Positions 26,096-32,419 of a stretch of DNA of 34,751 nt are shown piece by piece; within the stretch, counting starts at the first letter, position 1; the number at the start of each line of letters is the position of its first letter. Source of the DNA: Omnitrophica bacterium GWA2_41_15. GTDB lineage: Bacteria; Omnitrophota; Gorgyraeia; Gygaellales; Profunditerraquicolaceae. The notes beneath the pieces are model-generated. The model was not told the origin of the DNA, made no database searches, and saw only the letters and a program-made list of their open reading frames with translations. The position numbers and the translations under genes were made by a program. The stretch is taken from NCBI GenBank assembly GCA_919902045.1, contig CAKKSP010000046.1, forward strand, positions 1 to 34,751, written 5' to 3'.

Positions 26096-26395
26096 GTGTT
26101 TGTACTTTCCAATTTTATGATTGCTATCGCAAATGTGCTTGATACGGCGTTTAATATTTTTTACTGGCTGATTCTTATTCGGGCGCTTATTAGTTGGGTA
26201 AATCCTGATCCATTCAATCCGATTGTGCAGTTTTTATACGCTGCTACCGAATGGCTCCTGGCGCCGCTTCGAAAACTTATACCTACCTGGCGCATAGGTA
26301 TAGATCTATCGCCGATAATTGCATTTTTGTTACTGATATTTTTAAGATCGTTTTTAGTAATGACGCTGCAGCAATTAGCACTAAGGTTGCGATAA
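26096..26395 (+). CDS. yggT: YggT-family integral membrane protein
   Basis: A 99-residue protein with two YggT-type hydrophobic segments. NIFYWLILIRALISWVNPDPFNPIVQFLY and ATEWLLAPLRKLIP are hallmarks of the family, followed by a hydrophobic C-terminal helix. Family members are associated with cell division/ion homeostasis and with CCB3/Ycf19 in plastids; the molecular role is unsettled. The start is GTG with AGGAGG six bases upstream, nine bases after the LUD gene. Confidence 0.93.
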   Translation: MFVLSNFMIAIANVLDTAFNIFYWLILIRALISWVNPDPFNPIVQFLYAATEWLLAPLRKLIPTWRIGIDLSPIIAFLLLIFLRSFLVMTLQQLALRLR

Positions 26396-26408
26396 CGGAG
26401 GAAAATCA

Positions 26409-26702
26409 ATGTTTGACAAAATGAAATCCTTAATGGATATGCAGAAAAAGATGTTGGATATGAAACGGGATTTGGATAATACTACTTTTGAAATTGCCAG
26501 TTCCTGCGGCCTTGTGAAAATAAAAATGAACGGTTCGCAGGAGCTCAAAGAGATTTTTATCGAAGGAGAGTTGTCTGTGATTCCAAAAGATAAACTTGAG
26601 CGTGCCTTAAAAGATGCAATTAGCCGCGCTATTAAGCGCTCGCATGATCTGGGAGCGCAAAAGATGAAAGAGCAGATTGGTTTCAAGTTACCTGGACTAT
26701 GA
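26409..26702 (+). CDS. YbaB/EbfC-family nucleoid-associated protein (divergent)
   Basis: A 97-residue protein resembling YbaB/EbfC, which binds DNA as a dimer with a tweezer-like shape. It has the N-terminal helix (MKSLMDMQKKMLDMKRDL), the central strand pair (GLVKIKMNGSQELKEIFIE) and a C-terminal helix ending KMKEQIGFKLPGL. The usual dnaX-recR neighbourhood is absent. CGGAGG lies about 8 nt before ATG, and its stop overlaps the next start. The match is by pattern and length, so it is somewhat less certain than the core genes. Confidence 0.8.
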   Translation: MFDKMKSLMDMQKKMLDMKRDLDNTTFEIASSCGLVKIKMNGSQELKEIFIEGELSVIPKDKLERALKDAISRAIKRSHDLGAQKMKEQIGFKLPGL

Positions 26703-27736
26703 AAGAACCAAGTTTAAAGGGCCTTGCAACTGGAATCGGCAGCCTGCCTCTAGTAGATGCAGAAAAGGCTGTTGATTTGGTATTAAAATACCTTCCTGAA
26801 ATTCCTTTTTGGCCGCAACTTCCCAAAAAAGATCCGCGCGAAGGTATGACTACACAGTTTAGCCAAAATCTTCCTCTGCTTAAGCTTACCTCCGAAGGTT
26901 TAGTTTTTAATCCTGAAAATAAAGAGAAACAGCTCGAGCTTTTTTATGAACGGATAATTTCTTCAGATACGGATTATTTTGGGCTTTCGCCTGAATACGC
27001 AAGTGGTTTCTGGGAATTTTACAAGCGGCTTAAAAAAATCGATTTATCAGGAATAAAATTTATAAAATGCCATATTACCGGGCCTTTTACTTTTGCTGCT
27101 TCATTAACGGACGAAAATGGTTCTTCTTGGATGAACGATCCTGTGCTTTTTGAAGTAGTGCAAAAGGGGTTGTTATTAAAAGCTAAATGGCAGATTGATA
27201 AATTAAAAGAGTTTAAAAAGCCGCTAATTTTATTTTTAGATGAGCCTTACCTTGGTTGTTTTGGCTCTGCCTACACTCCTTTAAACCGTGAGCAAGTTGT
27301 GTGTGCTTTAGAAGACTTTAGCATTTCTTTAAAAGAGGATGGCCTTAAAATAGGTATACATTGTTGCGGGAATACTGATTGGTCAATTTTTACCGAAACA
27401 AAAGGCATTGATATTATTAACTTTGACGCATTTGGCTTTGCAGAGAAAGTTTTCCTTTATGCGCCTCAATTAAAAGAATTTTTTAAAAGAGGCGGTTTGC
27501 TCTGCTGGGGGATTATCCCTACCCAGGATTTTGATAGTGAAACCGATGTTGAATTTTTATTTTCACATTTGCAAAAGGGTATAGAAATTTTGACTAAAAA
27601 GGGGTTAGATATAGCTGTTATTAAAGAACAGATGCTGTTAAGCCCTAGTTGCGGATTAGGCACTTTGTCTGCTGAAAAAGCAGAGGGGATTTTAACCACC
27701 TTAAAACAACTTAGCTATAAAGTAAATGCTTTATGA
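26699..27736 (+). CDS. Core-MetE-like zinc methyltransferase (cobalamin-independent methionine synthase C-domain/UROD superfamily)
   Basis: A 345-residue single-barrel protein, about half the size of classical MetE. GIHCCGNTDW supplies His221 and Cys223 (the HxC zinc pair of MetE), and SPSCGLGTL supplies Cys318, equivalent to the third zinc cysteine. ATGIGSLPLVDAE at the N-terminus and LFLDEPYLG, where MetE has its DEPA segment, also match. The full-length MetE N-terminal folate-binding half is missing, as in core methionine synthases that take methyl groups from corrinoid proteins. Methionine synthesis is thus plausible, with metK and ahcY in the same window, but another methyl or coenzyme-M-type transfer is possible. 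It overlaps the YbaB gene by 4 nt. Confidence 0.8.
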   Translation: MKEPSLKGLATGIGSLPLVDAEKAVDLVLKYLPEIPFWPQLPKKDPREGMTTQFSQNLPLLKLTSEGLVFNPENKEKQLELFYERIISSDTDYFGLSPEYASGFWEFYKRLKKIDLSGIKFIKCHITGPFTFAASLTDENGSSWMNDPVLFEVVQKGLLLKAKWQIDKLKEFKKPLILFLDEPYLGCFGSAYTPLNREQVVCALEDFSISLKEDGLKIGIHCCGNTDWSIFTETKGIDIINFDAFGFAEKVFLYAPQLKEFFKRGGLLCWGIIPTQDFDSETDVEFLFSHLQKGIEILTKKGLDIAVIKEQMLLSPSCGLGTLSAEKAEGILTTLKQLSYKVNAL

Positions 27737-28589
27737 AGTAAGTTTTGCGCTACCCGTAAACCAATCGTTAAAAGCTGAAATTTTAATTCGGGTAATTAAT
27801 AATTCAGGAATTCCCGCAACAGAAATTACTGAAACTGTCCAAAAAAACCAGATCCGCATCGCTTTTTATATTTCAGGGAAAAACCGCGCGCTGAAGATAA
27901 AGAAAAATATTCATTTCAGAATCAAAAAGCTTCCTTCCTCTGAATGGTTGACTAAATGGAAAGAGTTTTTTATTCCGTTTAATTTTACTAAGGGGTTACG
28001 GCTTATTCCATTTGGGCAAAAAGATACAAAAAAGGATAACACGCGCCAAAAGATATATATTGATACTTCCGTTGCTTTTGGCAGCGGCTTGCATGCCACT
28101 ACCCAGCTTGTGGCGCAGCTTATTGAGGACGAAACCGGTAATTTTAAGAGTTTTCTTGATGTAGGAACTGGTAGCGGTATACTAAGCATTGTAGCGGGTA
28201 ATTCCGGAGCAGAAAAGATTTTGGCAGTAGATTTCGATGAAAAGGCGATTATTACAGCCAAACGTAATTTCAGGCTTAATAAAGTTCAAGGCGCTTGTTT
28301 AAAAAAAGGTGATATCTTGGCATTTCCCATAAAAGACAGGTATGATTTTGTGGCCGCCAATCTTCTTACCGAGGAGTTGATTTTAGCAAAAAAAGCGGTG
28401 ATTGGTTTTGTTAAGCCGGAGTATTATTTAGTAGTTTCCGGAGTTTCGCTTCTAAACCTTAACCGCTTTCGGAAGGTTTTTGAGGCAAAAAGTCGCTTGA
28501 GGCTGTTAAAGTTAAAACAAAAGCGCGGCTGGGTAGCGTTATTATATGAAAAAAGAAATCATTTGACAAAACACCCAAAAAAAGTATAA
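27726..28589 (+). CDS. prmA: Ribosomal protein L11 methyltransferase-like (PrmA)
   Basis: A 287-residue PrmA-type SAM-dependent methyltransferase that would modify ribosomal protein L11. The N-terminal ferredoxin-like substrate domain covers about residues 1-65. FGSGLHATTQL is the PrmA signature (usually GTGxHxTT), LDVGTGSGILSI is motif I, and VAANLLTEELI corresponds to the catalytic N-L motif. It overlaps the MetE-like gene by 11 nt. Its last codons and stop are embedded in the promoter of the por operon. Confidence 0.9.
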   Translation: MLYEVSFALPVNQSLKAEILIRVINNSGIPATEITETVQKNQIRIAFYISGKNRALKIKKNIHFRIKKLPSSEWLTKWKEFFIPFNFTKGLRLIPFGQKDTKKDNTRQKIYIDTSVAFGSGLHATTQLVAQLIEDETGNFKSFLDVGTGSGILSIVAGNSGAEKILAVDFDEKAIITAKRNFRLNKVQGACLKKGDILAFPIKDRYDFVAANLLTEELILAKKAVIGFVKPEYYLVVSGVSLLNLNRFRKVFEAKSRLRLLKLKQKRGWVALLYEKRNHLTKHPKKV

Positions 28590-28590
28590 T
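28563..28590 (+). promoter_or_regulatory. Consensus sigma70-type promoter of the por operon
   Basis: TTGACA (28563-28568), a 16-nt spacer, then TATAAT (28585-28590). Both hexamers match the consensus exactly. The -10 box overlaps the prmA stop codon. Transcription should start near 28597, leaving a leader of about 20 nt before porG. Confidence 0.85.
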
Positions 28591-28619
28591 GAATTTCGCT
28601 TTTTTCACTAGGTAAAAAA

Positions 28620-29165
28620 ATGAGAGAAATCAGAATCCACGCCCGCGCCGGCCAAGGCGCCATAACTACCGCTTCCCTTTTAGGGCATACCTATTTCCAT
28701 AAAGGGATGTATCCTTATGCCTTCCCGCACTTTGGGGCTGCCCGTATGGGAGCGCCGATGAATGCTTTTGTGCGGGTTGACGATAGGCCGGTACGCCTAC
28801 GTAGTCAGATATACGCGCCGGATTATGTGATTGTAGTAGATGCTACCTTAATGCGTGGTTTTAACTGCTTCTCCGGATTAAAAGAGGACGGCATTGCGAT
28901 AATCAGTCAGCGTGAAGGTGTGGAAATACCTAAATTTAAAGGAAAGCAAAAAGCTTATGTTGTCCCGGCTAATGAGATTGCCATGAAACATATTGGCAGG
29001 CCGTTGGGTAACACAGCGCTTCTTGGCGCGTATGCGGCAGCTACAAAAGATATTGGTTTAGATAACCTGCTTGAGGCGATCAAAAATCGTTTTAGCGGTA
29101 AAGCTCAGGAAGCGAATATCAAGGCAGCGACAGAGGGATACGAATTTATAAATAAGTTAAAATAG
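28620..29165 (+). CDS. porG: 2-oxoacid (pyruvate):ferredoxin oxidoreductase, gamma subunit
   Basis: A 181-residue gamma subunit. It begins IRIHARAGQGAITTASLLG, the family signature, then FPHFGAARMGAPMNAFVRV and RPLGNTALLGAYAAAT. It is part of the four-subunit POR that oxidises pyruvate to acetyl-CoA and CO2 with reduction of ferredoxin, or runs in reverse as pyruvate synthase. It is the first gene after a consensus promoter, with ACTAGG seven bases before ATG. The order gamma-delta-alpha-beta follows. The specific substrate (pyruvate or another 2-oxoacid) is inferred from subunit layout. Confidence 0.93.
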   Translation: MREIRIHARAGQGAITTASLLGHTYFHKGMYPYAFPHFGAARMGAPMNAFVRVDDRPVRLRSQIYAPDYVIVVDATLMRGFNCFSGLKEDGIAIISQREGVEIPKFKGKQKAYVVPANEIAMKHIGRPLGNTALLGAYAAATKDIGLDNLLEAIKNRFSGKAQEANIKAATEGYEFINKLK

Positions 29166-29172
29166 GGGATAG

Positions 29173-29217
29173 ACACCCAGCGCAAGCGGAATATGCGCTG
29201 GTGTTGCCTAACTGGCA
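29173..29217 (+). promoter_or_regulatory. Two-hairpin 45-nt element upstream of porD (copy 3)
   Basis: ACACCC, stem AGCGC, loop AAGCGGAATAT, stem GCGCT, GGTGT, stem TGCC, loop TAACT, stem GGCA. Compared with copy 1, hairpin 2 shows a compensatory change (TGTC/GACA to TGCC/GGCA), and hairpin 1 has different but complementary arms. The element ends one base before the porD ATG, and there is no Shine-Dalgarno between. Confidence 0.88.
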
Positions 29218-29218
29218 A

Positions 29219-29482
29219 ATGTTCGGACCTTTGATTTGTAAACCAGGCTCAAGTAAGAATAACAAGACCGGTTCTTGGCGGGTTGAGGTAAAACCTAAAT
29301 TCCTGCAAAAGAATTGTATAGCTTGTAAGATGTGTTTAGTTATCTGCCCTGAAGCCTGTATAACCGGAAACGAAAAAAATACCTATATCTGCGATTATCA
29401 GTATTGCAAGGGTTGTGGTAACTGCGCGGCAATCTGCCCTAAGCAGGATATTGTGATGATCAAAGAAGATTCTAAGGAATAA
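29219..29482 (+). CDS. porD: 2-oxoacid:ferredoxin oxidoreductase, delta subunit (2x[4Fe-4S] ferredoxin)
   Basis: An 87-residue ferredoxin-like subunit that carries electrons out of the POR core. Two cluster motifs are visible: CIACKMCLVICP (Cys33, 36, 39, 43) and CKGCGNCAAICP (Cys63, 66, 69, 73). The N-terminal KPGSS followed by KTGSWR is typical of PorD. I choose ATG 29219; the track's GTG 29201 would translate the hairpin element and lengthen the N-terminus beyond the family norm. No purine-rich SD precedes this ATG, which directly abuts the two-hairpin element. porA begins two bases after the stop. Confidence 0.94.
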   Translation: MFGPLICKPGSSKNNKTGSWRVEVKPKFLQKNCIACKMCLVICPEACITGNEKNTYICDYQYCKGCGNCAAICPKQDIVMIKEDSKE

Positions 29483-29483
29483 A

Positions 29484-30662
29484 ATGAAAGAATTTCAAGA
29501 AGGATCCTTAGCAGTAGCTGAAATTGTAAGAATGTGTAAGCCCGGGGTAGTTTCTGCGTATCCGATTACTCCCCAGACTCATATTGTAGAAGAGCTTGCC
29601 CAGATGGTGGCAAACGGGGATCTCAAGGCGCAATGTATCAACGTAGAGTCAGAACATTCTGCAGCTTCTGCGGTATTTGGCGCATCTGCTGCCGGAGTGC
29701 GATCTTACACTGCTACTAGTTCCCAAGGGCTTTTTTATATGGCAGAGGTGCTTTTTAATATCGCAGGCGTGCGCCTTCCTATTGTAATGACTTGCGCAAA
29801 TCGTGCGATTTCTGCCCCGATTAATATCTGGAATGACCAGCAGGATGCGGTATCTTTGCGTGATTGCGGTTGGGTGCAAGTTTATGCTGAAGATGTCCAG
29901 GAAGCCGTAGATTTACATATGATCGCTTATCGTCTTGCTGAAGATAAAAATATAATGCTTCCTGTTATGGTAAATATGGATGGTTTTGTGCTTACGCACG
30001 GGATAGAAACCGTAGATATGCCTTCGCAGGAGCAGGTTGATAAATACCTTCCGTCCTACACTCCTTTATATAAACTTGATATTAAAAATCCGATGACTAT
30101 AGGGCCTTTAGTGGATCCGGATTATTATATGGAAACTCGTTACGCTATCCAGGAAACGCATAAGAGTGTTTTGGGGATGCTTCCGAAGCTTACCGAAGAA
30201 TTTTCTAAAGTTTTCGGCAGGACTTATAATGGTTTAGTAGAAGGATACCGCCTTGATGACGCAGAGAAAGCTTTTGTGGCGATGGGTTCGGTTTGCGGTA
30301 CGACCAAAGAAGCAATAGATTCCATGCGTAAGAAGGGCAAAAAAGTCGGGTTGCTGAAGATTTCCTGCTACAGGCCTTTCCCGCACCAGGCAATTTATGA
30401 AGCTTTAAAAAATGTAAAAAAAGTAGCAGTTCTTGACCGCGCTTTATCTTTAGGATCATATGCTCCGTTAGCATCAGAGATTAAATCGGTATTTTTCGGT
30501 AAGAAAAAAGGCCCGCAGACTATTTCCAGTTTTATCGTCGGCCTTGGCGGTCGCGATATCACCGTGCATTCTATAGAAGAAGCTTACAAGCTTATAGGTA
30601 AGAAAGAAACTTGTGAATTCATTGATTTAAAACCTGAACTTTTAAAGGAAAATTATGCCTGA
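29484..30662 (+). CDS. porA: 2-oxoacid (pyruvate):ferredoxin oxidoreductase, alpha subunit
   Basis: A 392-residue alpha subunit. VVSAYPITPQTHIVEELA is the pyrimidine-binding domain signature, VESEHSAASAVFGASAAGVRSYTATSSQGL includes the ThDP-activating Glu, and PINIWNDQQDAVSLRDCGW is the usual POR alpha segment. KVGLLKISCYRPFP begins the domain-II region. Length matches archaeal-type PorA. It starts two bases after porD and overlaps porB by 8 nt, consistent with stoichiometric assembly. Confidence 0.96.
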   Translation: MKEFQEGSLAVAEIVRMCKPGVVSAYPITPQTHIVEELAQMVANGDLKAQCINVESEHSAASAVFGASAAGVRSYTATSSQGLFYMAEVLFNIAGVRLPIVMTCANRAISAPINIWNDQQDAVSLRDCGWVQVYAEDVQEAVDLHMIAYRLAEDKNIMLPVMVNMDGFVLTHGIETVDMPSQEQVDKYLPSYTPLYKLDIKNPMTIGPLVDPDYYMETRYAIQETHKSVLGMLPKLTEEFSKVFGRTYNGLVEGYRLDDAEKAFVAMGSVCGTTKEAIDSMRKKGKKVGLLKISCYRPFPHQAIYEALKNVKKVAVLDRALSLGSYAPLASEIKSVFFGKKKGPQTISSFIVGLGGRDITVHSIEEAYKLIGKKETCEFIDLKPELLKENYA

Positions 30663-31524
30663 GCATCTTTTTACTAGCGGTCATACAGCGTGTTCCGGTT
30701 GTGGCCAATCATTAGCCGCGCGCCTGGTTATTGATACTGCTGGCCCGAATACGATTGTGGTGAATAATACCGGATGCCTGGAAGTATTTTCTACTAAATA
30801 TCCTGAATCTGCCTGGCAGGTTCCTTGGGTTCATTCGCTTTTTGAGAATGCTGCTGCAGTTGCTTCCGGAGTTGAAGCAGCGCTTAAATATTTAGGAACA
30901 AAAGATACGATTAATATTATTGCCCAAGCTGGAGACGGAGGAACCGCGGATATCGGCTTGCAGGCGCTTTCCGGCATGCTTGAGCGTGGACATGATATTC
31001 TTTATGTTTGTTATGATAACGAAGCCTATATGAATACCGGTGTGCAGCGCAGCGGTTTAACACCGTTTGATGCTAATACTACCACTAGTCCGATCGGAAA
31101 TAATTCTAAGGGTAACCCTAGGCCGAAAAAACCGCTTCCTGAAATTGCGCTAGCTCACGGGATTCCTTACGTAGCTACGGCTTCAGTAGGTTTTCCTCAG
31201 GATATACAGCGTAAAGTTAAAAAAGCCCTTTCAATAAAAGGCCCTAAATATATGCAGATCCATGTGCCCTGTCCTTTAGGGTGGAGGCATGAGCCGCAGT
31301 TGACTTATGCAATAGCTAAACTTGCTGTTGAAACCGGGCTTTATCCTTTGGTGGAGTTTGAGAACGGAGTAAAATCTGCACGCCAGATTAAGCCAAAGCC
31401 CGTAGAAGAATATTTAAAAACCCAGGCAAGATTTAAGCATCTGATAAATAATCCCGAAGAGCTTAAGCGCGTTCAGGCAGTTGCAGACAGCAATATCGAA
31501 CGCTATAATTTGAAGTTACAGTAG
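30655..31524 (+). CDS. porB: 2-oxoacid (pyruvate):ferredoxin oxidoreductase, beta subunit
   Basis: A 289-residue ThDP-binding beta subunit. GHTACSGCGQSLAAR and NNTGCLEVFSTKYP provide cysteines for the proximal [4Fe-4S] cluster. AGDGGTADIGLQALSGMLERGHD and CYDNEAYMNTGVQRSG form the ThDP/Mg site. The C-terminal PCPLGWRHEP segment contains the last cluster cysteine, and PKYMQIHVPCP is typical. It ends the por operon. A new promoter-like sequence and an array of hairpin elements follow before the rubrerythrin-like gene. Confidence 0.96.
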   Translation: MPEHLFTSGHTACSGCGQSLAARLVIDTAGPNTIVVNNTGCLEVFSTKYPESAWQVPWVHSLFENAAAVASGVEAALKYLGTKDTINIIAQAGDGGTADIGLQALSGMLERGHDILYVCYDNEAYMNTGVQRSGLTPFDANTTTSPIGNNSKGNPRPKKPLPEIALAHGIPYVATASVGFPQDIQRKVKKALSIKGPKYMQIHVPCPLGWRHEPQLTYAIAKLAVETGLYPLVEFENGVKSARQIKPKPVEEYLKTQARFKHLINNPEELKRVQAVADSNIERYNLKLQ

Positions 31525-31537
31525 ATAATTGTATAAA
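31510..31537 (+). promoter_or_regulatory. Candidate sigma70-type promoter for the rubrerythrin-ferredoxin pair
   Basis: TTGAAG (31510-31515), a 16-nt spacer, then TATAAA (31532-31537). The match is four of six and five of six positions. It starts within the last codons of porB and would place the transcript start just before the hairpin array, making the array a 5' leader. Confidence 0.45.
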
Positions 31538-31539
31538 AG

Positions 31540-31552
31540 TGCGCTAGGCGCA
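31540..31552 (+). repeat. Degenerate second-hairpin remnant before the array
   Basis: TGCGC and GCGCA pair around the short loop TAG, followed by AA. The arrangement resembles hairpin 2 of the 45-nt element with its TAACT loop shortened. It may be the relic of another copy. Confidence 0.35.
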
Positions 31553-31556
31553 ATCG

Positions 31557-31601
31557 GCGCCCGGCGTTAATTGGAATTACGCCGGCATGCGCTAACTGCG
31601 C
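31557..31601 (+). promoter_or_regulatory. Two-hairpin 45-nt element, array unit a (diverged copy)
   Basis: The geometry is identical to the other copies: GCGCCC, stem GGCGT, 11-nt loop TAATTGGAATT, stem ACGCC, GGCAT, stem GCGC, loop TAACT, stem GCGC. Both variable stems are perfectly complementary, but the flanking segments have drifted from ACACCC/GGTGT. It is the first full unit of a tandem array in front of the rubrerythrin-like gene. Confidence 0.7.
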
Positions 31602-31607
31602 AAATGT

Positions 31608-31629
31608 GCGCTGGTGTTGCTAACTGTCA
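31608..31629 (+). repeat. 3' half of a two-hairpin element, array unit b
   Basis: GCGCT, GGTGT, TGC, TAACT, GTCA follow in the order of the element's 3' half and closely match copy 3. The 5' half is missing, and one base is lost before the TAACT loop. The remaining GCGC could pair with the GCGC of unit a, so the two structures may compete. Confidence 0.55.
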
Positions 31630-31673
31630 CACCCGCTGCAAGCGGAATATGCAGCGGTGTGTGCTAACTGCAC
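31629..31673 (+). promoter_or_regulatory. Two-hairpin 45-nt element, array unit c
   Basis: ACACCC, stem GCTGC, loop AAGCGGAATAT, stem GCAGC, GGTGT, stem GTGC, loop TAACT, stem GCAC, then AA and the Shine-Dalgarno GGGGG. Loop and flanks are identical to copies 1 and 3, while both stems are different yet complementary. Confidence 0.88.
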
Positions 31674-31684
31674 AAGGGGGTAAT

Positions 31685-32164
31685 ATGGGAAAACAAGGAC
31701 GTGCTATTGCGGAAGTCAGCCTGAAAGAGCTTATTAAGGATCTTCAGAAAGCATATGCTGATGAGTGGCTAGCTTTTTATCTTTATTGGTATATGGCCCA
31801 GACAGTTTCCGGCCGCGCTTATGAAGACATGAAAGAGATGCTTGAAAAAGTTGCTAAAGATGAACTTGAGCATGCAAAAGAATTAGCGGATTTGATTACA
31901 AAATTAGGGGATGTTCCTCCGGCAAATCCTATGGAGCTTGAAAAGAATGCCAACGCACCTTATGTATTACCGCCGAAGAATACCGCGGATATCAATCGTA
32001 TTATTCGCATAGTTACCGAGGCAGAAGCGCAGGCAATCGAAGTTTATCATAAGATAGCTAAAAAGACTCAAGGTAAGGATCATGTAACATATCAGTTAAT
32101 TACGCATATCCTCTCGGAAGAAGTGTCGCATGAGGAGATGTTTGAGAATTTACAGGAACGTTAA
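31685..32164 (+). CDS. Rubrerythrin/ferritin-like di-iron protein
   Basis: A 159-residue four-helix-bundle protein. The di-iron ligands fit the ferritin-like pattern: Glu27 (DEWLAFY), Glu60 and His63 (DELEHAKEL), a helix-3 glutamate near 112-114 (TEAEAQAIEVYH), then Glu146 and His149 (EEVSHEEM). No rubredoxin domain is attached. It probably handles peroxide or stores iron in an anaerobe. I choose ATG 31685 with GGGGG four bases upstream; the track's 31571 start reads through the hairpin array and gives a cysteine-rich nonsense N-terminus. A ferredoxin gene follows 13 nt downstream. Confidence 0.9.
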   Translation: MGKQGRAIAEVSLKELIKDLQKAYADEWLAFYLYWYMAQTVSGRAYEDMKEMLEKVAKDELEHAKELADLITKLGDVPPANPMELEKNANAPYVLPPKNTADINRIIRIVTEAEAQAIEVYHKIAKKTQGKDHVTYQLITHILSEEVSHEEMFENLQER

Positions 32165-32177
32165 TTAGGGGGTTTTT

Positions 32178-32360
32178 ATGGCAAAAGTTACAGTTGATGC
32201 TTCAACTTGTGTTGGTTGCGGTTTATGTGAACAAGAGTGTCCGGAAGTTTTTCAGGTACAAGGAGACGGCCTGGCTCATATAAAGGCGCAATCTTGCGCG
32301 ACGCATAATCTTCAGGATATTGCCGAGCAGTGTCCGGTAAGCGCGATTGTAGTAGCGTAA
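32178..32360 (+). CDS. Small monocluster ferredoxin
   Basis: A 60-residue ferredoxin. CVGCGLCEQECP and EQCPVSAI supply the ligands: Cys11, Cys14, Cys17 and Cys52 should hold one [4Fe-4S] cluster, while Cys21 and Cys40 are placed like the disulfide pair of Thermotoga-type ferredoxin. It probably serves as the soluble electron carrier for POR or as a partner of the rubrerythrin-like protein encoded just upstream. GGGGG lies a few bases before ATG. The convergent terminator follows. Confidence 0.95.
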   Translation: MAKVTVDASTCVGCGLCEQECPEVFQVQGDGLAHIKAQSCATHNLQDIAEQCPVSAIVVA

Positions 32361-32385
32361 TTGTTACAGTAATAGATTAAGTACT

Positions 32386-32419
32386 AAAAAGCCTAAGGAT
32401 AATTTCCTTAGGCTTTTTT
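32386..32419. terminator. Bidirectional intrinsic terminator between convergent genes
   Basis: GCCTAAGGA and TCCTTAGGC form a 9-bp stem with a 5-nt loop, flanked by A5 on the left and T6 on the right, so it works on both strands. It ends the rubrerythrin-ferredoxin unit. The stop codon of the minus-strand chaperone gene lies inside its right arm. Confidence 0.93.

Noticed and set aside
29173-29217. Integron attC-like sites (GCCTAAC resembles the RYYYAAC core)
   Set aside because: The matching GTTRRRY core is missing on the same strand, the fold differs, and the neighbouring genes are conserved operon members, not cassettes.
29201-29218. Upstream GTG start of porD given by the ORF track
   Set aside because: It would translate the hairpin element; the homologous N-terminus (GP then KPGSS) fits the ATG at 29219.
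31571-31684. N-terminal extension of the rubrerythrin-like protein
   Set aside because: The extension is the translated hairpin array; a good SD (GGGGG) precedes ATG 31685.
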